Positions 1-10,091 of a DNA stretch of 64,000 nucleotides are shown piece after piece (position 1 is the first letter of the stretch; every line of letters begins with the position of its first letter). The stretch lies in contig JAIUPQ010000002.1 in the NCBI GenBank assembly GCA_020161145.1, positions 186,001 to 250,000 on the forward strand. Direction: 5' to 3'. This DNA comes from Pseudomonadota bacterium (lineage in GTDB: Bacteria; Pseudomonadota; Gammaproteobacteria; Burkholderiales; Burkholderiaceae_C). The notes under the pieces are model-generated. The model worked only from the letters and a program-made list of their open reading frames with translations. It made no database searches and was not told the DNA's origin. Both the position numbers and the translations under genes were made by a program.

Positions 1-160
1 AACCAAGGCCGAACTGGAACGCAAGCGAGGCTCGACCTACTACGAGGTCGAGGTGAGGACGGCGGACAACCAGGTGTTCGATGTCAAGATCGACGCCATC
101 GAGGGCAAGGTGCTGTCCAGCAAGCTGGATCGACACGATCACGACGACGACGATTGCTAG
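1..160 (+). CDS. PepSY-domain protein, C-terminal end only
   Basis: The frame open from base 2 encodes about 52 residues ending in TAG at 158-160. The segment YYEVEVRTADNQVFDVKID followed by an EGKVLSSK-type turn is the typical C-terminal half of a PepSY repeat. The protein ends in an Asp/His-rich tail (DRHDHDDDDC) that could bind metal, which is inference. It lies 36 bases upstream of a response regulator in the same direction; small periplasmic PepSY proteins next to OmpR/histidine-kinase pairs are common in this group and may tune or sense for the kinase. The start and signal peptide are outside the window. Confidence 0.75.
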   Translation, partial: TKAELERKRGSTYYEVEVRTADNQVFDVKIDAIEGKVLSSKLDRHDHDDDDC

Positions 161-196
161 TGACCGCAGGCCTGCCCCGCCTTCAGGAACCCAGAG

Positions 197-862
197 ATGC
201 GCGTGTTGCTGGTCGAAGACGACCCCATGATTGGCAGTGCGGTGCAGGCCGCGCTGAAGGATGAGTCCTATGCCGCCGACTGGGTCCGCAGCGGCCCGTC
301 GGCCTTGACGGCTCTGGCCGCGCAGCGCTACGACGTGATGCTGCTGGACCTGGGCCTGCCGGGGCAGGATGGGCAGGAGGTGCTGCATGCGGTGCGTGCC
401 AAAGACCAGGCCATGCCGGTGCTCATCATCACGGCCCGCGACGGCCTGCAAGACCGCCTCAAAGGCCTGGATGGCGGCGCAGACGACTATGTGCTCAAGC
501 CCTTCGAGATGGCCGAGTTGCTGGCCCGGATGCGCGCCGTGCTGCGGCGCAAGGGCGGCACGGCGGCCCCGGTGCTCACCAGCGCGCAGCTGTCGCTGGA
601 CCCGGCCACCCACGAGGCCACGGCCACGGGGCAGGCCACGGTGGCGTTGTCCAACCGCGAGTTCGCGCTGCTGCAGGCGCTGATGATGCGACCGGGCGCG
701 ATCTTGTCGCGCGCCGATCTGGAGGACCGCGTGTATGGCTGGGGCGAGGAGGTGGAGAGCAACGCCATCGAGTTCCTGATCCATGCCTTGCGCAAGAAAC
801 TCGGCAGCCAGGCCATCAAGAACGTGCGAGGTGCAGGGTGGATGGTTTCAAGGAGCGTCTGA
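197..862 (+). CDS. OmpR-family two-component response regulator
   Basis: This is a 221-residue transcription factor with an N-terminal receiver domain (about 1-115) and a C-terminal winged-helix DNA-binding domain (about 125-220). The receiver shows the acidic pair ED-D at 7-9, the phosphoacceptor Asp51 in LLDLGLPG, the Thr of ITARD and the Lys of LKPF. The length and the C-terminal pattern SNAIEFLIHALRKKLG fit the QseB/PmrA/TctD-like branch. It overlaps the following kinase gene by 25 bases, so the two are translationally coupled. The signal is unknown; the upstream PepSY gene suggests an envelope or metal stress. Confidence 0.93.
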   Translation: MRVLLVEDDPMIGSAVQAALKDESYAADWVRSGPSALTALAAQRYDVMLLDLGLPGQDGQEVLHAVRAKDQAMPVLIITARDGLQDRLKGLDGGADDYVLKPFEMAELLARMRAVLRRKGGTAAPVLTSAQLSLDPATHEATATGQATVALSNREFALLQALMMRPGAILSRADLEDRVYGWGEEVESNAIEFLIHALRKKLGSQAIKNVRGAGWMVSRSV

Positions 863-2163
863 CGCACTCCATCCAGGTCCGGTTGGCCTGGGGTTTGTCC
901 ATGGCCATCGTGCTGGTGGCGCTGGTGGCGGGTGCGTTCTCGTTTGACGCGGCGTTCAAGGAGGCCAACGAGTTGCAGGACGACATCCTGCGGCAGGCGG
1001 CGGCGCTGGTCCAGCATCAACCGGCTTCGGCCTGGTCGCGGATGGCGGTGCATGACGCCCACGGCCACGACACCGACTCTGATCTGGTGGTGCAAGCCCT
1101 TGCGGGGTCTGAGGGCGGCGGGCTGCCGCTGCCGGCCGCGCTGGCCGATGGCCTGCACACCGTCAGGGTCGATGGCGATACCTACCGCACCTTCGTCAAG
1201 ACGCTGGGCAATGGCCAGCGCCTGGCGGTGTCTCAGGATACCGAGATGCGCGATGAGATTGCGCAGGGCAGCGCCCTGCGCACCATCCTGCCGCTGCTGA
1301 TTCTGGTGCCCGTGTTGCTGCTGGTGGTGACCTATCTGGTGCGCAAGATGCTGCGGCCGGTGACGCTGCTGTCCGCGCAGATCGATGCGCGCAGCGAGCA
1401 GGATGTGCAGCCCCTGGCCGCCGCCAACCTGCCATCCGAGATGCGCCCTTTCGTGCGGGCCATCAACCGCTTGCTGAGCCGTGTGGGCACCGCCATGGAC
1501 GAGCAGCGCCGCTTCGTGGCCGATGCGGCGCACGAGCTGCGCTCGCCGTTGACGGCGCTGTCGCTGCAGGCCGAGCGGCTGGGTGCCGCCCCCTTGTCGC
1601 CCGAGGCCGCGCAGCGGCTCGCGACTTTGCGCCAGGGCATAGAACGTGGGCGCCACCTGCTCGAGCAACTGCTCAGCCTGGCCCGGGTGCAAAGCGCCGA
1701 CGGCCTGCCCGCGCAGGCCGTTTCGGTGCGCACGGTGTACCGCCGCGTGCTGGAGGACTTGATGCCGCTGGCCGAGGCCAGGGGCGTGGATATCGGCATG
1801 GCCGATGGGGCAGACGTGCAGATCCTGGCGCACGAGGTGGATGTCTACACCCTGGTGCGCAACCTGCTGGACAACGCCATCCGCTACACCCCCGAGGGCG
1901 GGCGGGTGGATTTGGCCGTCAGCCAGGACGGGCCGCACGCCATCCTGGAGGTGGAAGACAGCGGCGTGGGCATTCCGGTGGCCGAGCGCCAGCGGGTGCT
2001 GGACCCCTTCTACCGCGTGCTGGGCAGTGAGCAGATCGGCTCGGGCCTGGGGTTGTCCATCGCCAGCACGGTGGCTCAGCGGCTGGGTGGGCGGCTGGAG
2101 TTGCTGGATGCCACGCAGTTTGCGCAAGGGCTCAAGGTCAGGGTCGTGGTCAAGGCCGCCTGA
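838..2163 (+). CDS. Sensor histidine kinase, partner of the upstream regulator
   Basis: The protein is about 441 residues from a GTG at 838 that overlaps the regulator gene. It has an N-terminal membrane segment (about 16-38), a short periplasmic sensor region, a second membrane segment (about 145-165, IRPLL-like LLILVPVLLLVVTYLV), a HAMP-like linker, the phosphoacceptor H-box AHELRSPLTAL (His about 232) and a HATPase domain with N-box NLLDNAIRYTP, DSGVGI and SGLGLSIA. All catalytic boxes are intact. The short periplasmic loop resembles QseC/TctE-type kinases. The ligand cannot be read from the sequence. Confidence 0.92.
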   Translation: MDGFKERLTHSIQVRLAWGLSMAIVLVALVAGAFSFDAAFKEANELQDDILRQAAALVQHQPASAWSRMAVHDAHGHDTDSDLVVQALAGSEGGGLPLPAALADGLHTVRVDGDTYRTFVKTLGNGQRLAVSQDTEMRDEIAQGSALRTILPLLILVPVLLLVVTYLVRKMLRPVTLLSAQIDARSEQDVQPLAAANLPSEMRPFVRAINRLLSRVGTAMDEQRRFVADAAHELRSPLTALSLQAERLGAAPLSPEAAQRLATLRQGIERGRHLLEQLLSLARVQSADGLPAQAVSVRTVYRRVLEDLMPLAEARGVDIGMADGADVQILAHEVDVYTLVRNLLDNAIRYTPEGGRVDLAVSQDGPHAILEVEDSGVGIPVAERQRVLDPFYRVLGSEQIGSGLGLSIASTVAQRLGGRLELLDATQFAQGLKVRVVVKAA

Positions 2164-2216
2164 GGCTCCCCCAAGGCGCGCCCGTTTCGGGGCCTTGCGC
2201 GCGACAATCGCTGCTC

Positions 2217-2831
2217 ATGGACGCCACCACCTTGCATGCGCTGATGCTGGCTGCCGCGCTGGGGGTGGCGGCCTGGTGGCGGCCCTGGCGCGCGCTGGAC
2301 GCACCGCCTGCCTGGCCCTGGCTGGCCTGGTGGGCCGTGATGCCGCTGATGTGGAGCGTGGACCACCTGCTGCGGCTGCCGCTGGCCTTGCCGCTGTCGG
2401 GCATGCCGCTGCTGGTGCTGATGCTGGACTGGCCACTGGCGCTGCTGGCGCTGGCGCCCGTCACCGCCATGGCCGCCACGGTGGGCGGCCTGGGCTGGGA
2501 CGAGGCGCTGGCCCGCGCCGTCTGGCTGGGCGTGGTGCCCGGCGCCGTCGCGGCCGGTCTGGGCTGGGCGCTGGTGCGCTGGTTGCCCCATCACCTGTTC
2601 ATCTACATCCTGGGGCGCGGCTTTTTCACCACCACGGTGGCGCTGACACTGGCGGGCGCGCTGTCTTCGCTGCAGGCCGATGTGGACAGCGTGGTGCTGG
2701 CGCGCTTTCTGCTGGCCTCGGGCGAGGCCTTTCTGACCGGCATGCTGACCGCCATCTTCGTGGCCTTCAGGCCGCACTGGCTGCGCACCTGGAGCGACGG
2801 GCTGTACCTGCAACGCCGCAGCGACGTCTGA
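2217..2831 (+). CDS. COG3235-like integral membrane protein (ECF-permease-like)
   Basis: This 204-residue, very hydrophobic protein has about five to six predicted membrane helices and no soluble domain. The pattern of the second half (LGWALVRWLPHHLFIYILG, FFTTTVALTLAG, FLLASGEAFLTGMLTAIFVAFRP) resembles the COG3235 family, annotated as energy-coupling-factor-type permease related to CbiM-like proteins. No ATPase partner is adjacent. It could help cobalt or nickel handling, which would fit a genome with a hydrogenase, but that is inference. It stands alone between the kinase and leuC, in the same direction. Confidence 0.6.
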   Translation: MDATTLHALMLAAALGVAAWWRPWRALDAPPAWPWLAWWAVMPLMWSVDHLLRLPLALPLSGMPLLVLMLDWPLALLALAPVTAMAATVGGLGWDEALARAVWLGVVPGAVAAGLGWALVRWLPHHLFIYILGRGFFTTTVALTLAGALSSLQADVDSVVLARFLLASGEAFLTGMLTAIFVAFRPHWLRTWSDGLYLQRRSDV

Positions 2832-2909
2832 GCGCGCAAGGGTCTTTGCAAGCTGCGCTTCAGCCACATGACGCAGAATCGGGGGTTTCCCCTTAGATTC
2901 GCCCGCCTC

Positions 2910-4319
2910 ATGCCCGCCCGCACCCTGTACGACAAGCTCTGGGACGACCACCTGGTCCACCAGGACGCCGATGGCAGCGCGCTGCTGTACATCGACCGCC
3001 ACCTGCTGCACGAGGTCACCAGCCCGCAGGCCTTCGAGGGGCTGGCGCTGGCGGGGCGCAAACCCTGGCGGTTGACGGCCAACCTGGCGGTCAGCGACCA
3101 CAACGTGCCCACCACCGACCGCGCGGCCGGCATCGCCGATCCGGTGTCGGCGCTGCAGGTGCAGACGCTGGACGCCAACTGCGACCGCTGGGGCATCACG
3201 CAGTTCAAGATGAACGACGCGCGCCAGGGCATCGTCCACGTCATCGGCCCCGAGCAGGGCGCCACGCTGCCGGGCATGACGGTGGTCTGCGGCGACAGCC
3301 ACACCAGCACCCACGGCGCATTTGGCGCGCTGGCCCATGGCATCGGCACCAGCGAGGTCGAGCATGTGCTGGCCACGCAGACGCTGCCGGCGCGCAAGGC
3401 CAAAAACATGCGCATCACGGTGACGGGCCGGCTGGCGCCGGGGTGTGGCGCCAAGGACATGGCGCTGGCCATCATCGGCCACATCGGCACGGCGGGCGGT
3501 ACCGGCTACACCATCGAGTTTGCCGGCGAGGCCGTGCGGGCGCTCTCCATGGAAGGGCGGATGACGCTGTGCAACATGGCCATCGAGGCCGGTGCGCGCG
3601 CGGGCCTGGTGGCCGTGGATGAGGTGACGCTGGCCTACGTCAAGGGCCGCCCGCTGGCGCCCAGCGGGCCGGCCTGGGACGCGGCGGTGGCCCATTGGCG
3701 CACGCTGCATTCGGACGAGGGCGCGCCGTTTGACCGCGAGGTCACGCTGGACGGCGCGCAGATCCGCCCGCAGGTGACCTGGGGCACCTCGCCCGAGATG
3801 GTGTTGCCGGTGGACGCCGCTGTGCCCGACCCCGAGCGCGAGAAGGATGCGGGCAGGCGCGCCGCCATCGAACGGGCGCTGGCCTATATGGGGCTGACGC
3901 CGCGCCAGCCGCTGGCCAGCGTGGCCATCGACAAGGTGTTCATCGGCTCGTGCACCAACAGCCGCATCGAGGACTTGCGCGAGGCCGCCGCCGTGGTGCG
4001 CCGCGTGGGCGGCCGCGTGGCGCCGCACGTGCGGCTGGCGCTGGTGGTGCCGGGCTCGGGCCTGGTCAAGCGCCAGGCCGAGGCCGAGGGGCTGGATGCG
4101 GTGTTCAAGGCGGCGGGCTTCGAGTGGCGCGAGCCGGGCTGCTCGATGTGCCTGGCCATGAACGCCGACCGGCTGGAGCCCGGCGAGCGCTGCGCCTCCA
4201 CCAGCAACCGCAATTTCGAGGGCCGCCAGGGCGCCGGTGGCCGCACCCATCTGGTCAGCCCGGCCATGGCCGCCGCCGCCGCCATGCGCGGGCATTTCGT
4301 TGACGTCAGTCGAATCTGA
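2910..4319 (+). CDS. leuC: 3-isopropylmalate dehydratase large subunit
   Basis: This enzyme isomerises 2-isopropylmalate to 3-isopropylmalate in leucine synthesis, together with LeuD. It is 469 residues from ATG 2910 ([16 protein letters not shown]), the usual start for the family, rather than the upstream ATG at 2868. Ligands of the [4Fe-4S] cluster are visible in [13 protein letters not shown] and in [11 protein letters not shown]. The downstream gene order entericidin-leuD-leuB-asd shows a single leucine/aspartate-family operon. Nothing unusual is seen. Confidence 0.97.
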   Translation: MPARTLYDKLWDDHLVHQDADGSALLYIDRHLLHEVTSPQAFEGLALAGRKPWRLTANLAVSDHNVPTTDRAAGIADPVSALQVQTLDANCDRWGITQFKMNDARQGIVHVIGPEQGATLPGMTVVCGDSHTSTHGAFGALAHGIGTSEVEHVLATQTLPARKAKNMRITVTGRLAPGCGAKDMALAIIGHIGTAGGTGYTIEFAGEAVRALSMEGRMTLCNMAIEAGARAGLVAVDEVTLAYVKGRPLAPSGPAWDAAVAHWRTLHSDEGAPFDREVTLDGAQIRPQVTWGTSPEMVLPVDAAVPDPEREKDAGRRAAIERALAYMGLTPRQPLASVAIDKVFIGSCTNSRIEDLREAAAVVRRVGGRVAPHVRLALVVPGSGLVKRQAEAEGLDAVFKAAGFEWREPGCSMCLAMNADRLEPGERCASTSNRNFEGRQGAGGRTHLVSPAMAAAAAMRGHFVDVSRI

Positions 4320-4329
4320 AGGAGCTCTG

Positions 4330-4455
4330 ATGAAGAAGGTCTGGATCGCCATCGCCATCGCCGCCGCCGCCTTGCTGGCGGGCTGCAACACCGTGGCCGG
4401 CGTGGGCAAGGACGTGCAGAAGGCCGGTGAGGCCGTCGAGCGCGCGGCCAAGTGA
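4330..4455 (+). CDS. Entericidin-type small lipoprotein
   Basis: This is a 41-residue peptide from ATG 4330, preceded by a good ribosome site (GGAGCT) ten bases after leuC. It has a lipoprotein signal ending in [19 protein letters not shown]. The lipobox Cys and the amphipathic tail match the entericidin A/B family of small outer-membrane lipoproteins. It lies inside the leucine operon, ending 2 bases before the leuD ATG. The placement between leuC and leuD recurs in Burkholderiales (from general knowledge), but its role there is not understood. Confidence 0.88.
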   Translation: MKKVWIAIAIAAAALLAGCNTVAGVGKDVQKAGEAVERAAK

Positions 4456-4457
4456 GC

Positions 4458-5102
4458 ATGGAGGCTTTTACCGTCCACGAAGGGCTGGTGGCACCGATGG
4501 ACCGCGAGAACGTGGACACCGACGCCATCATTCCCAAGCAGTTCCTCAAGTCCATCCAGCGCACGGGCTTTGGCCCCAACCTGTTTGACGAGTGGCGCTA
4601 CCTCGACCGGGGCGAACCGGGCCAGCCGGCGGACGGCCGCCGGCCCAACCCTGATTTCGTGCTCAACCAGCCGCGCTACGGCGGCGCCAGCGTGCTGCTG
4701 ACGCGGGCCAACTTTGGCTGCGGCTCCAGCCGCGAGCACGCGCCCTGGGCACTGCAGCAATACGGGTTCCGGGCGCTGGTGGGCGTGAGTTTTGCCGACA
4801 TCTTTTTCAACAACTGCTTCCAGAACGGCTTGCTGCCCATCGTGCTGCCGCCAGCGCAGGTGCAGCGGCTGTTCGATGCCGTGGCGGCCTTTCCCGGCTT
4901 TCGCCTCACCATCGATTTGCCGGCGCAGCAGGTCCGGCTGCCCGACGGCGAGGTGCTGGCCTTCGACGTCGAGCCCTCGCGCAAGGCGCGGCTGGTGGGC
5001 GGGCTGGACGACATCGGCCTGACCCTCAAGCACGCCGATGCCATCCGCCGCTTCGAGGCCGAGCGGCTCCTCAAGCAACCCTGGCTTTCGCACACGCTAT
5101 GA
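4458..5102 (+). CDS. leuD: 3-isopropylmalate dehydratase small subunit
   Basis: This swivelling subunit of the LeuCD isomerase is 214 residues. ATG 4458 ([18 protein letters not shown]) is preferred over the in-frame GTG at 4452, which overlaps the entericidin stop. Family landmarks are [14 protein letters not shown] near the N-terminus and [15 protein letters not shown] in the centre. Its stop overlaps the start of leuB by four bases (ATGA), so translation is coupled. Confidence 0.96.
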   Translation: MEAFTVHEGLVAPMDRENVDTDAIIPKQFLKSIQRTGFGPNLFDEWRYLDRGEPGQPADGRRPNPDFVLNQPRYGGASVLLTRANFGCGSSREHAPWALQQYGFRALVGVSFADIFFNNCFQNGLLPIVLPPAQVQRLFDAVAAFPGFRLTIDLPAQQVRLPDGEVLAFDVEPSRKARLVGGLDDIGLTLKHADAIRRFEAERLLKQPWLSHTL

Positions 5103-6178
5103 CCGCTCACATTGCTCTTCTGCCCGGCGACGGCATCGGACCCGAAATCATGGCCCAGGCGCGCAAGGTGCTTGAGGCGCTGGCGCTGCCGCTCACGTTT
5201 GACACCGCGCCCGTGGGCGGTGCGGCCTATGCCGCCGCCGGCCATCCGCTGCCAGGCGCCACGCTGGCGCTGGCGCGCGAGGCCGACGCCGTGCTCTTTG
5301 GCGCCGTCGGCGACTGGCAGTACGACACGCTGCCGCGTCATCTGCGGCCCGAGCAGGCCATCCTGGGCCTGCGCCAGCAGCTGGGCCTGTTTGCCAACCT
5401 GCGTCCGGCCATCTGCTACCCCGAGCTGACGGCGGCCTCCAGCCTCAAGCCCGAGCTGGTGGCGGGGCTGGACATCCTCATCATCCGCGAGCTGACGGGC
5501 GACATCTACTTCGGCCAGCCGCGCGGCCGGCGCAGCGCGCCCGATGGCGCGTTTGCCGGGGCCGACGAGGCCTTCGACACCATGCGCTACACGCGCCCCG
5601 AGATCGAGCGCATTGCCCACCTGGCCTTCCAGGCGGCGCGCAAGCGCGGCAAGCGCCTGACCTCGGTGGACAAGGCCAACGTGCTGGAGACCTTCCAGTT
5701 CTGGAAAGACGTGGTGACCGAGGTCGGCCAGCAGTACCCGGACGTGGCGCTGTCGCACATGTACGTGGACAACGCCGCCATGCAACTGGTCAAGGCGCCC
5801 AAGGCCTTCGACGTCATCGTCACCGGCAACATGTTCGGCGACATCCTGTCCGACGAGGCGGCCATGCTGACGGGCTCCATCGGCATGCTGCCCTCGGCCT
5901 CGCTGGACGCGAATGGCAAGGGGCTGTACGAGCCCAGCCACGGCAGCGCGCCGGACATTGCGAACCAGGACGTGGCCAACCCGCTGGCCACCATCCTGTC
6001 GGCGGCCATGATGCTGCGCTACACGCTGGGCCAGGAAGAGGCGGCGGCGCGCATCGAGGGCGCCGTGCAGCGCGTGCTGGCCAGCGGCCTGCGCACGGCG
6101 GACATCTGGCGTGAGGGCACCCGCCGCGTGGGCACGCGCGAGATGGGCGATGCGGTGACGCAGGAGTTGCAACGATGA
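5099..6178 (+). CDS. leuB: 3-isopropylmalate dehydrogenase
   Basis: This NAD-dependent oxidative decarboxylase of leucine synthesis is 359 residues, the usual length. The N-terminus [14 protein letters not shown], the substrate segment around [10 protein letters not shown], the catalytic Lys in VDKANVLET and the Asp-rich [13 protein letters not shown] are all present. It is coupled to leuD upstream and overlaps asd downstream by four bases. Confidence 0.97.
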   Translation: MTAHIALLPGDGIGPEIMAQARKVLEALALPLTFDTAPVGGAAYAAAGHPLPGATLALAREADAVLFGAVGDWQYDTLPRHLRPEQAILGLRQQLGLFANLRPAICYPELTAASSLKPELVAGLDILIIRELTGDIYFGQPRGRRSAPDGAFAGADEAFDTMRYTRPEIERIAHLAFQAARKRGKRLTSVDKANVLETFQFWKDVVTEVGQQYPDVALSHMYVDNAAMQLVKAPKAFDVIVTGNMFGDILSDEAAMLTGSIGMLPSASLDANGKGLYEPSHGSAPDIANQDVANPLATILSAAMMLRYTLGQEEAAARIEGAVQRVLASGLRTADIWREGTRRVGTREMGDAVTQELQR

Positions 6179-7317
6179 ACACCCAACCCTTGGTCGGCCT
6201 CGTGGGCTGGCGCGGCATGGTCGGCTCGGTGCTGATGGCGCGCATGCGGGCCGAAGGCGATTTCGCGCTGATCGAACCGCGCTTTTTCTCCACCAGCAAC
6301 GCCGGTGGCGCGGCGCCCGCCGAAGCCAAAAACGAGCGCACGCTGTTCGATGCGCATGACCTCGCCGCGCTCCAGCAATGCGAGGTCATCATCACCGCGC
6401 AGGGCGGCGACTACACCCAGGCCGTCTATGGCCCGCTGCGCGAGGCGGGCTGGAAGGGCTACTGGATCGATGCGGCCAAGACGCTGCGCATGGCGGACGA
6501 TGCCGTCATCGTGCTGGACCCGGTCAACCGGCCCGTCATCGAGGACGCACTGGTGCGCGGCGTGCGCAACTACATCGGCAGCAACTGCACCGTCTCGTGC
6601 ATGCTGATGGGCGTGGGTGCGCTCTACAAGGCCGGGCTGGTCGAGTGGATGCAGACCTCCACCTACCAGGCGGCGTCGGGTGGCGGCGCGCCCAATATGC
6701 GCGAGCTGCTGACGCAGTACGGCAGCCTGCATGCCGGGGTGGCGGACCTGCTGGCCGACCCCGCCAGCGCCATCCTGGAGATCGACCGCCGCGTCACCGC
6801 CACGCAGCGCGGCTTCAGCGCCGAGGAGACCCGGCACTTTCGCGGCGTGCCGCTGGGCGGCAACCTGATTCCGTGGATCGACGCCGACCGTGGCGACGGC
6901 ACCAGCCTGGAAGAGTGGAAGGGCGGCGCCGAGACCAACAAGATCATGGGCTTTGGCCGCCCGGGCAGCCCGGCGACGGTGCCGGTGGACTCCACCTGCG
7001 TGCGCATCGGCTCCATGCGCTGCCACTCACAGTCGCTGACCTTCAAGCTCAAGCGCGACGTGCCGCTGGCCGACATTGAGGCCTTGATTGCGGCCGACAA
7101 CGCCTGGGTCAAGGTGGTGCCCAACGAGCGCGTGGCCACCGAGCAGCAGCTCAACGCCGCCCAGGTGGCCGGCACGCTGACCATTCCGGTGGGCCGGTTG
7201 CGCAAGCTGGCCATGGGGCCGCAGTATCTGGGCGCCTTCACCATCGGTGACCAACTGCTGTGGGGGGCCGCCGAGCCCTTGCGGCGCATGCTGCGCATCT
7301 TGCTCGACGCGCGCTGA
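6175..7317 (+). CDS. asd: Aspartate-semialdehyde dehydrogenase
   Basis: This enzyme reduces aspartyl phosphate to aspartate semialdehyde, the branch point for lysine, threonine, methionine and diaminopimelate. It is 380 residues with the N-terminal nucleotide motif [13 protein letters not shown], the active-site Cys in [10 protein letters not shown] and the substrate region [14 protein letters not shown], as in the gamma/beta-proteobacterial Asd branch. It is the last gene of the leu operon and is followed by a strong hairpin at 7342-7369. Confidence 0.97.
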   Translation: MNTQPLVGLVGWRGMVGSVLMARMRAEGDFALIEPRFFSTSNAGGAAPAEAKNERTLFDAHDLAALQQCEVIITAQGGDYTQAVYGPLREAGWKGYWIDAAKTLRMADDAVIVLDPVNRPVIEDALVRGVRNYIGSNCTVSCMLMGVGALYKAGLVEWMQTSTYQAASGGGAPNMRELLTQYGSLHAGVADLLADPASAILEIDRRVTATQRGFSAEETRHFRGVPLGGNLIPWIDADRGDGTSLEEWKGGAETNKIMGFGRPGSPATVPVDSTCVRIGSMRCHSQSLTFKLKRDVPLADIEALIAADNAWVKVVPNERVATEQQLNAAQVAGTLTIPVGRLRKLAMGPQYLGAFTIGDQLLWGAAEPLRRMLRILLDAR

Positions 7318-7341
7318 TCTGTTGGTTCGTGGCAACATTCG

Positions 7342-7384
7342 GTCCGGGCGCTGCTCCCAGTGCCCGGACTGTGTGCTTTTGTTA
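7342..7384 (+). terminator. Probable terminator after asd
   Basis: GTCCGGGC (7342-7349) pairs with GCCCGGAC (7362-7369), and the stem can extend inward with a G-T pair. A T-run (CTTTTGTT) follows after a short spacer. It sits 25 bases after the asd stop and separates the leucine operon from fimV. Confidence 0.6.
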
Positions 7385-7490
7385 AGGCTGTTCAAGCGAT
7401 TGCAGCCCTGCACTGCCACTATCCTTGCAACCACTGCCAAAACGCCTTCGGGCGCAAGGCCTTTGAATACGTACCGCGTTGGGGACTGCG

Positions 7491-10091
7491 TTGAAACACC
7501 TGTGGCTTAAATCCATTGTGAGAACGCCGATGTTGGCTGTGATGCTGGCACTGGCCATCACATTGCCGCATCTGGAAGCCCAGGCGTTGGGCCTGGGCCG
7601 TGTGGTCGTCCTCTCGGCGTTGGGTGAGCCGCTGCGCGCCCAGATCGATGTGTCCGGGTTGACGTCTGAAGAGGCGGCCACGCTGCAGGCCCAACTGGTC
7701 AGTCCCGACGCCTTCCGCGCTGCAGGAGCCGAGTTCAATGCGGCCCTGACCGGCGCGCGCACCGAGGTCCAGCGCCAGACCGATGGCCGCGCGCTGATCG
7801 TCATCAGCGGCGAGCGCAAGGTGGTCGAGCCCTTCCTCGACGTGGTGCTCAACGTGGGCTGGAGCAGCGGCAAGCTGCAACGGGCCTACACGCTGCTGAT
7901 CGATCCGCCCAAGGGCGTGACCGAGCCGGCGGCAGCCGCCGTGGCCGCTGCGCCAGCCATCACCACCGCGCCGCTGCCCGCGTCGCGGCCCGCGGCGCCT
8001 GTTGCACGGCCCAAGGCCGAACCCCGGCCGACCGCCAAAGCCAATGAACCCAAACCGGTGGCCGTGGCCGCGCCGCCGGTGGCCAAGCCTGCCGTCGTGG
8101 CCGCTGCGCCGGCCGCCGAGGGGGATTACCGGGTGCGCAAAGGTGACACCTTGTCGGCCATCGCCAGCCGTCAACGCGGTGCCAGCGTCTCGCTGGACCA
8201 GATGCTGGTGGCGCTGTACCGCGCCAACCCCGACGCCTTCGTGGGCAACAACATGAACCGCCTGAAGGCCGGTGTGGTGCTGCGCGTGCCCGATGGTCAA
8301 ACGGCCGGTGGCATCGCCCGCGACGAGGCTCGTCAGGTCATTCAAGCCCAGAGCAACGACTTCCGCAGCTACCGCCGCAAGCTGGCCGGAGCGGCCGCCA
8401 CCACCCCGGCCGTGCAGGCCAAAGAGCCGCCGCGCCAGGTCACCGGCAAGGTGCAGACCACGGTGGAGGACAAGAAAACCAGCGCCGCGCCGCCGCCGCC
8501 CGATCAGCTCAAACTCTCGCAAGGTGCCGTCAAGGGCGGCGAAGAAGCCAGGATCGCCGCCGAAAACCAGCGCAAGGCCAGCGAGGCTCGAATGGCCGAG
8601 CTGACGCGCAACGTTGATGCACTCAAGCAACTGGCCCAGAGCGCATCGGCACCGCCCGGCACCCAGGTGGCTGCGGCCGCATTGCCGCCCTCGGCACCCG
8701 GATTGGAGGTGCCGGTGGCATCGCCGCCGCAGGTTGCCGTCGTCGCATCAGAGCCGCTTGTTGCGGCTTCTGCCGCTTCTGGGGCGGCCGCCATGGTCAA
8801 GGCAGCGGCTTCGGCGCCCAAGGCCGCGCCGCCCCCGCCGCCGGCACAGCCCGAGCCCGGCCTGCTGGAGTCGCTGTCCGAGAACCCGCTGGTGTTGCCC
8901 GCCGTGGCCACGCTCGTGGTGGGCCTGGCGGTCATCGTGCTGATGCGCCTGCGCCGCCGCAACGACGCCGGCTTTGGCAGCGAAACCTCGTTCCTCGAAA
9001 GCAAGCTGCAACCCGACTCCTTCTTCGGTGCCAGCGGTGGCCAGCGCATCGATACCCACGACAGTGCGCATGGCGGCGCCTCGTCGCTGAGCTATTCGCT
9101 GAGCCAGCTCGACGCCATCGGCGACGTCGATCCGGTGGCCGAGGCCGACGTCTACCTGGCCTATGGCCGCGACCTGCAGGCCGAGGAAATCCTCAAGGAG
9201 GCGCTGCGCGCCGACCCAGCCCGGGTGCCGGTGCGCGCCAAGCTGCTCGAGGTCTACGCCAAGCGTGCCGATGCCATCAACTTCGAGCTGCAGGCCGAGC
9301 AGCTGCGCCAGCATGTCGCCGCCGACAGCCCCGAGTGGCAGCGGGCGCAGACGGCCGGGCGCGAGCTGGATCCCGGCAATCCGCTGTATGGCCACGAGGT
9401 GGCCCATGCGGTGGACTTCGACACCTCGACCGAGCCGCCGCCCGATTTGCGGCCGGCGACAGACCCCTGGACGGCTCCGTCGCAACCCGTGGCCGAACCC
9501 GAGCCTGAGCCGGCGCTGACCATGCCCATGCTGCCCGAGCCCGAGCCGGTGACGGCACCGCAGCCTCTGCCGGATCTGGACATGGGACCGCTGGAGCCCA
9601 CCGCCGAGCCCGAGAAAACCCAGCCGCTGGACATGCCGCTGCCTGAAGTCCAGGAGCTGCAAACGATGCCCGATCTGGACATCGACCTCAACGCCCCGCC
9701 GGCCTTGACCGGCATGGAGTTGACCGCGCCGGCCGGTGCCGACGAGCTGCTGGATCTGGGCGGTGCCGATACCCGGCCGCTGGCCGACGCCGACGCGCTG
9801 TCGTTCGATCTGCAACTGGACGACGAGCAGACGGCGGCGGCACCTGCAGCGGCCGAAGCGCCGCCGCTGGTGTTCGACTTTGGCGATCTGTCGCTGGAGT
9901 TGGATGGTGGCTCGCCCACCTCGCCGGCGCCGCTGGACGACGACGCGCTGATGCGCAAGCTCGACCTGGCCGACGAGTTCCAGCAGATTGGTGACGTGGA
10001 AGGGGCCCGCGACCTGATCGACGAGGTGCTGGGCCAGACCCAGGGGCCTCTGCGCGAGCGGGCGCAGTCCATGAAAGACCGACTCAGCTGA
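7491..10091 (+). CDS. fimV: FimV-like LysM membrane scaffold protein
   Basis: FimV is an inner-membrane and peptidoglycan-linked protein that organises polar type IV pili and twitching. The predicted protein is about 866 residues: signal or anchor at the N-terminus, the conserved ALGLGRVVVLSALGEPLRA block, a LysM-like domain (YRVRKGDTLSAIASRQ, about residues 205-262), Ala/Pro-rich linkers, one membrane helix (NPLVLPAVATLVVGLAVIVL, near 465-485), an acidic repetitive cytoplasmic part and the C-terminal FimV domain (DDALMRKLDLADEFQQIGDV). TTG 7491 is chosen because GGGGA lies five bases upstream; TTG 7479 is the alternative. Confidence 0.88.
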   Translation: MKHLWLKSIVRTPMLAVMLALAITLPHLEAQALGLGRVVVLSALGEPLRAQIDVSGLTSEEAATLQAQLVSPDAFRAAGAEFNAALTGARTEVQRQTDGRALIVISGERKVVEPFLDVVLNVGWSSGKLQRAYTLLIDPPKGVTEPAAAAVAAAPAITTAPLPASRPAAPVARPKAEPRPTAKANEPKPVAVAAPPVAKPAVVAAAPAAEGDYRVRKGDTLSAIASRQRGASVSLDQMLVALYRANPDAFVGNNMNRLKAGVVLRVPDGQTAGGIARDEARQVIQAQSNDFRSYRRKLAGAAATTPAVQAKEPPRQVTGKVQTTVEDKKTSAAPPPPDQLKLSQGAVKGGEEARIAAENQRKASEARMAELTRNVDALKQLAQSASAPPGTQVAAAALPPSAPGLEVPVASPPQVAVVASEPLVAASAASGAAAMVKAAASAPKAAPPPPPAQPEPGLLESLSENPLVLPAVATLVVGLAVIVLMRLRRRNDAGFGSETSFLESKLQPDSFFGASGGQRIDTHDSAHGGASSLSYSLSQLDAIGDVDPVAEADVYLAYGRDLQAEEILKEALRADPARVPVRAKLLEVYAKRADAINFELQAEQLRQHVAADSPEWQRAQTAGRELDPGNPLYGHEVAHAVDFDTSTEPPPDLRPATDPWTAPSQPVAEPEPEPALTMPMLPEPEPVTAPQPLPDLDMGPLEPTAEPEKTQPLDMPLPEVQELQTMPDLDIDLNAPPALTGMELTAPAGADELLDLGGADTRPLADADALSFDLQLDDEQTAAAPAAAEAPPLVFDFGDLSLELDGGSPTSPAPLDDDALMRKLDLADEFQQIGDVEGARDLIDEVLGQTQGPLRERAQSMKDRLS

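Noticed and set aside
487-6172. Very long open frames on the minus strand (546, 1005 and 498 codons) opposite the kinase and leu genes
   Set aside because: They are shadow frames from high GC at third positions. The encoded sequences are His/Gln/Arg-rich without domains, and the plus strand carries recognisable genes throughout.
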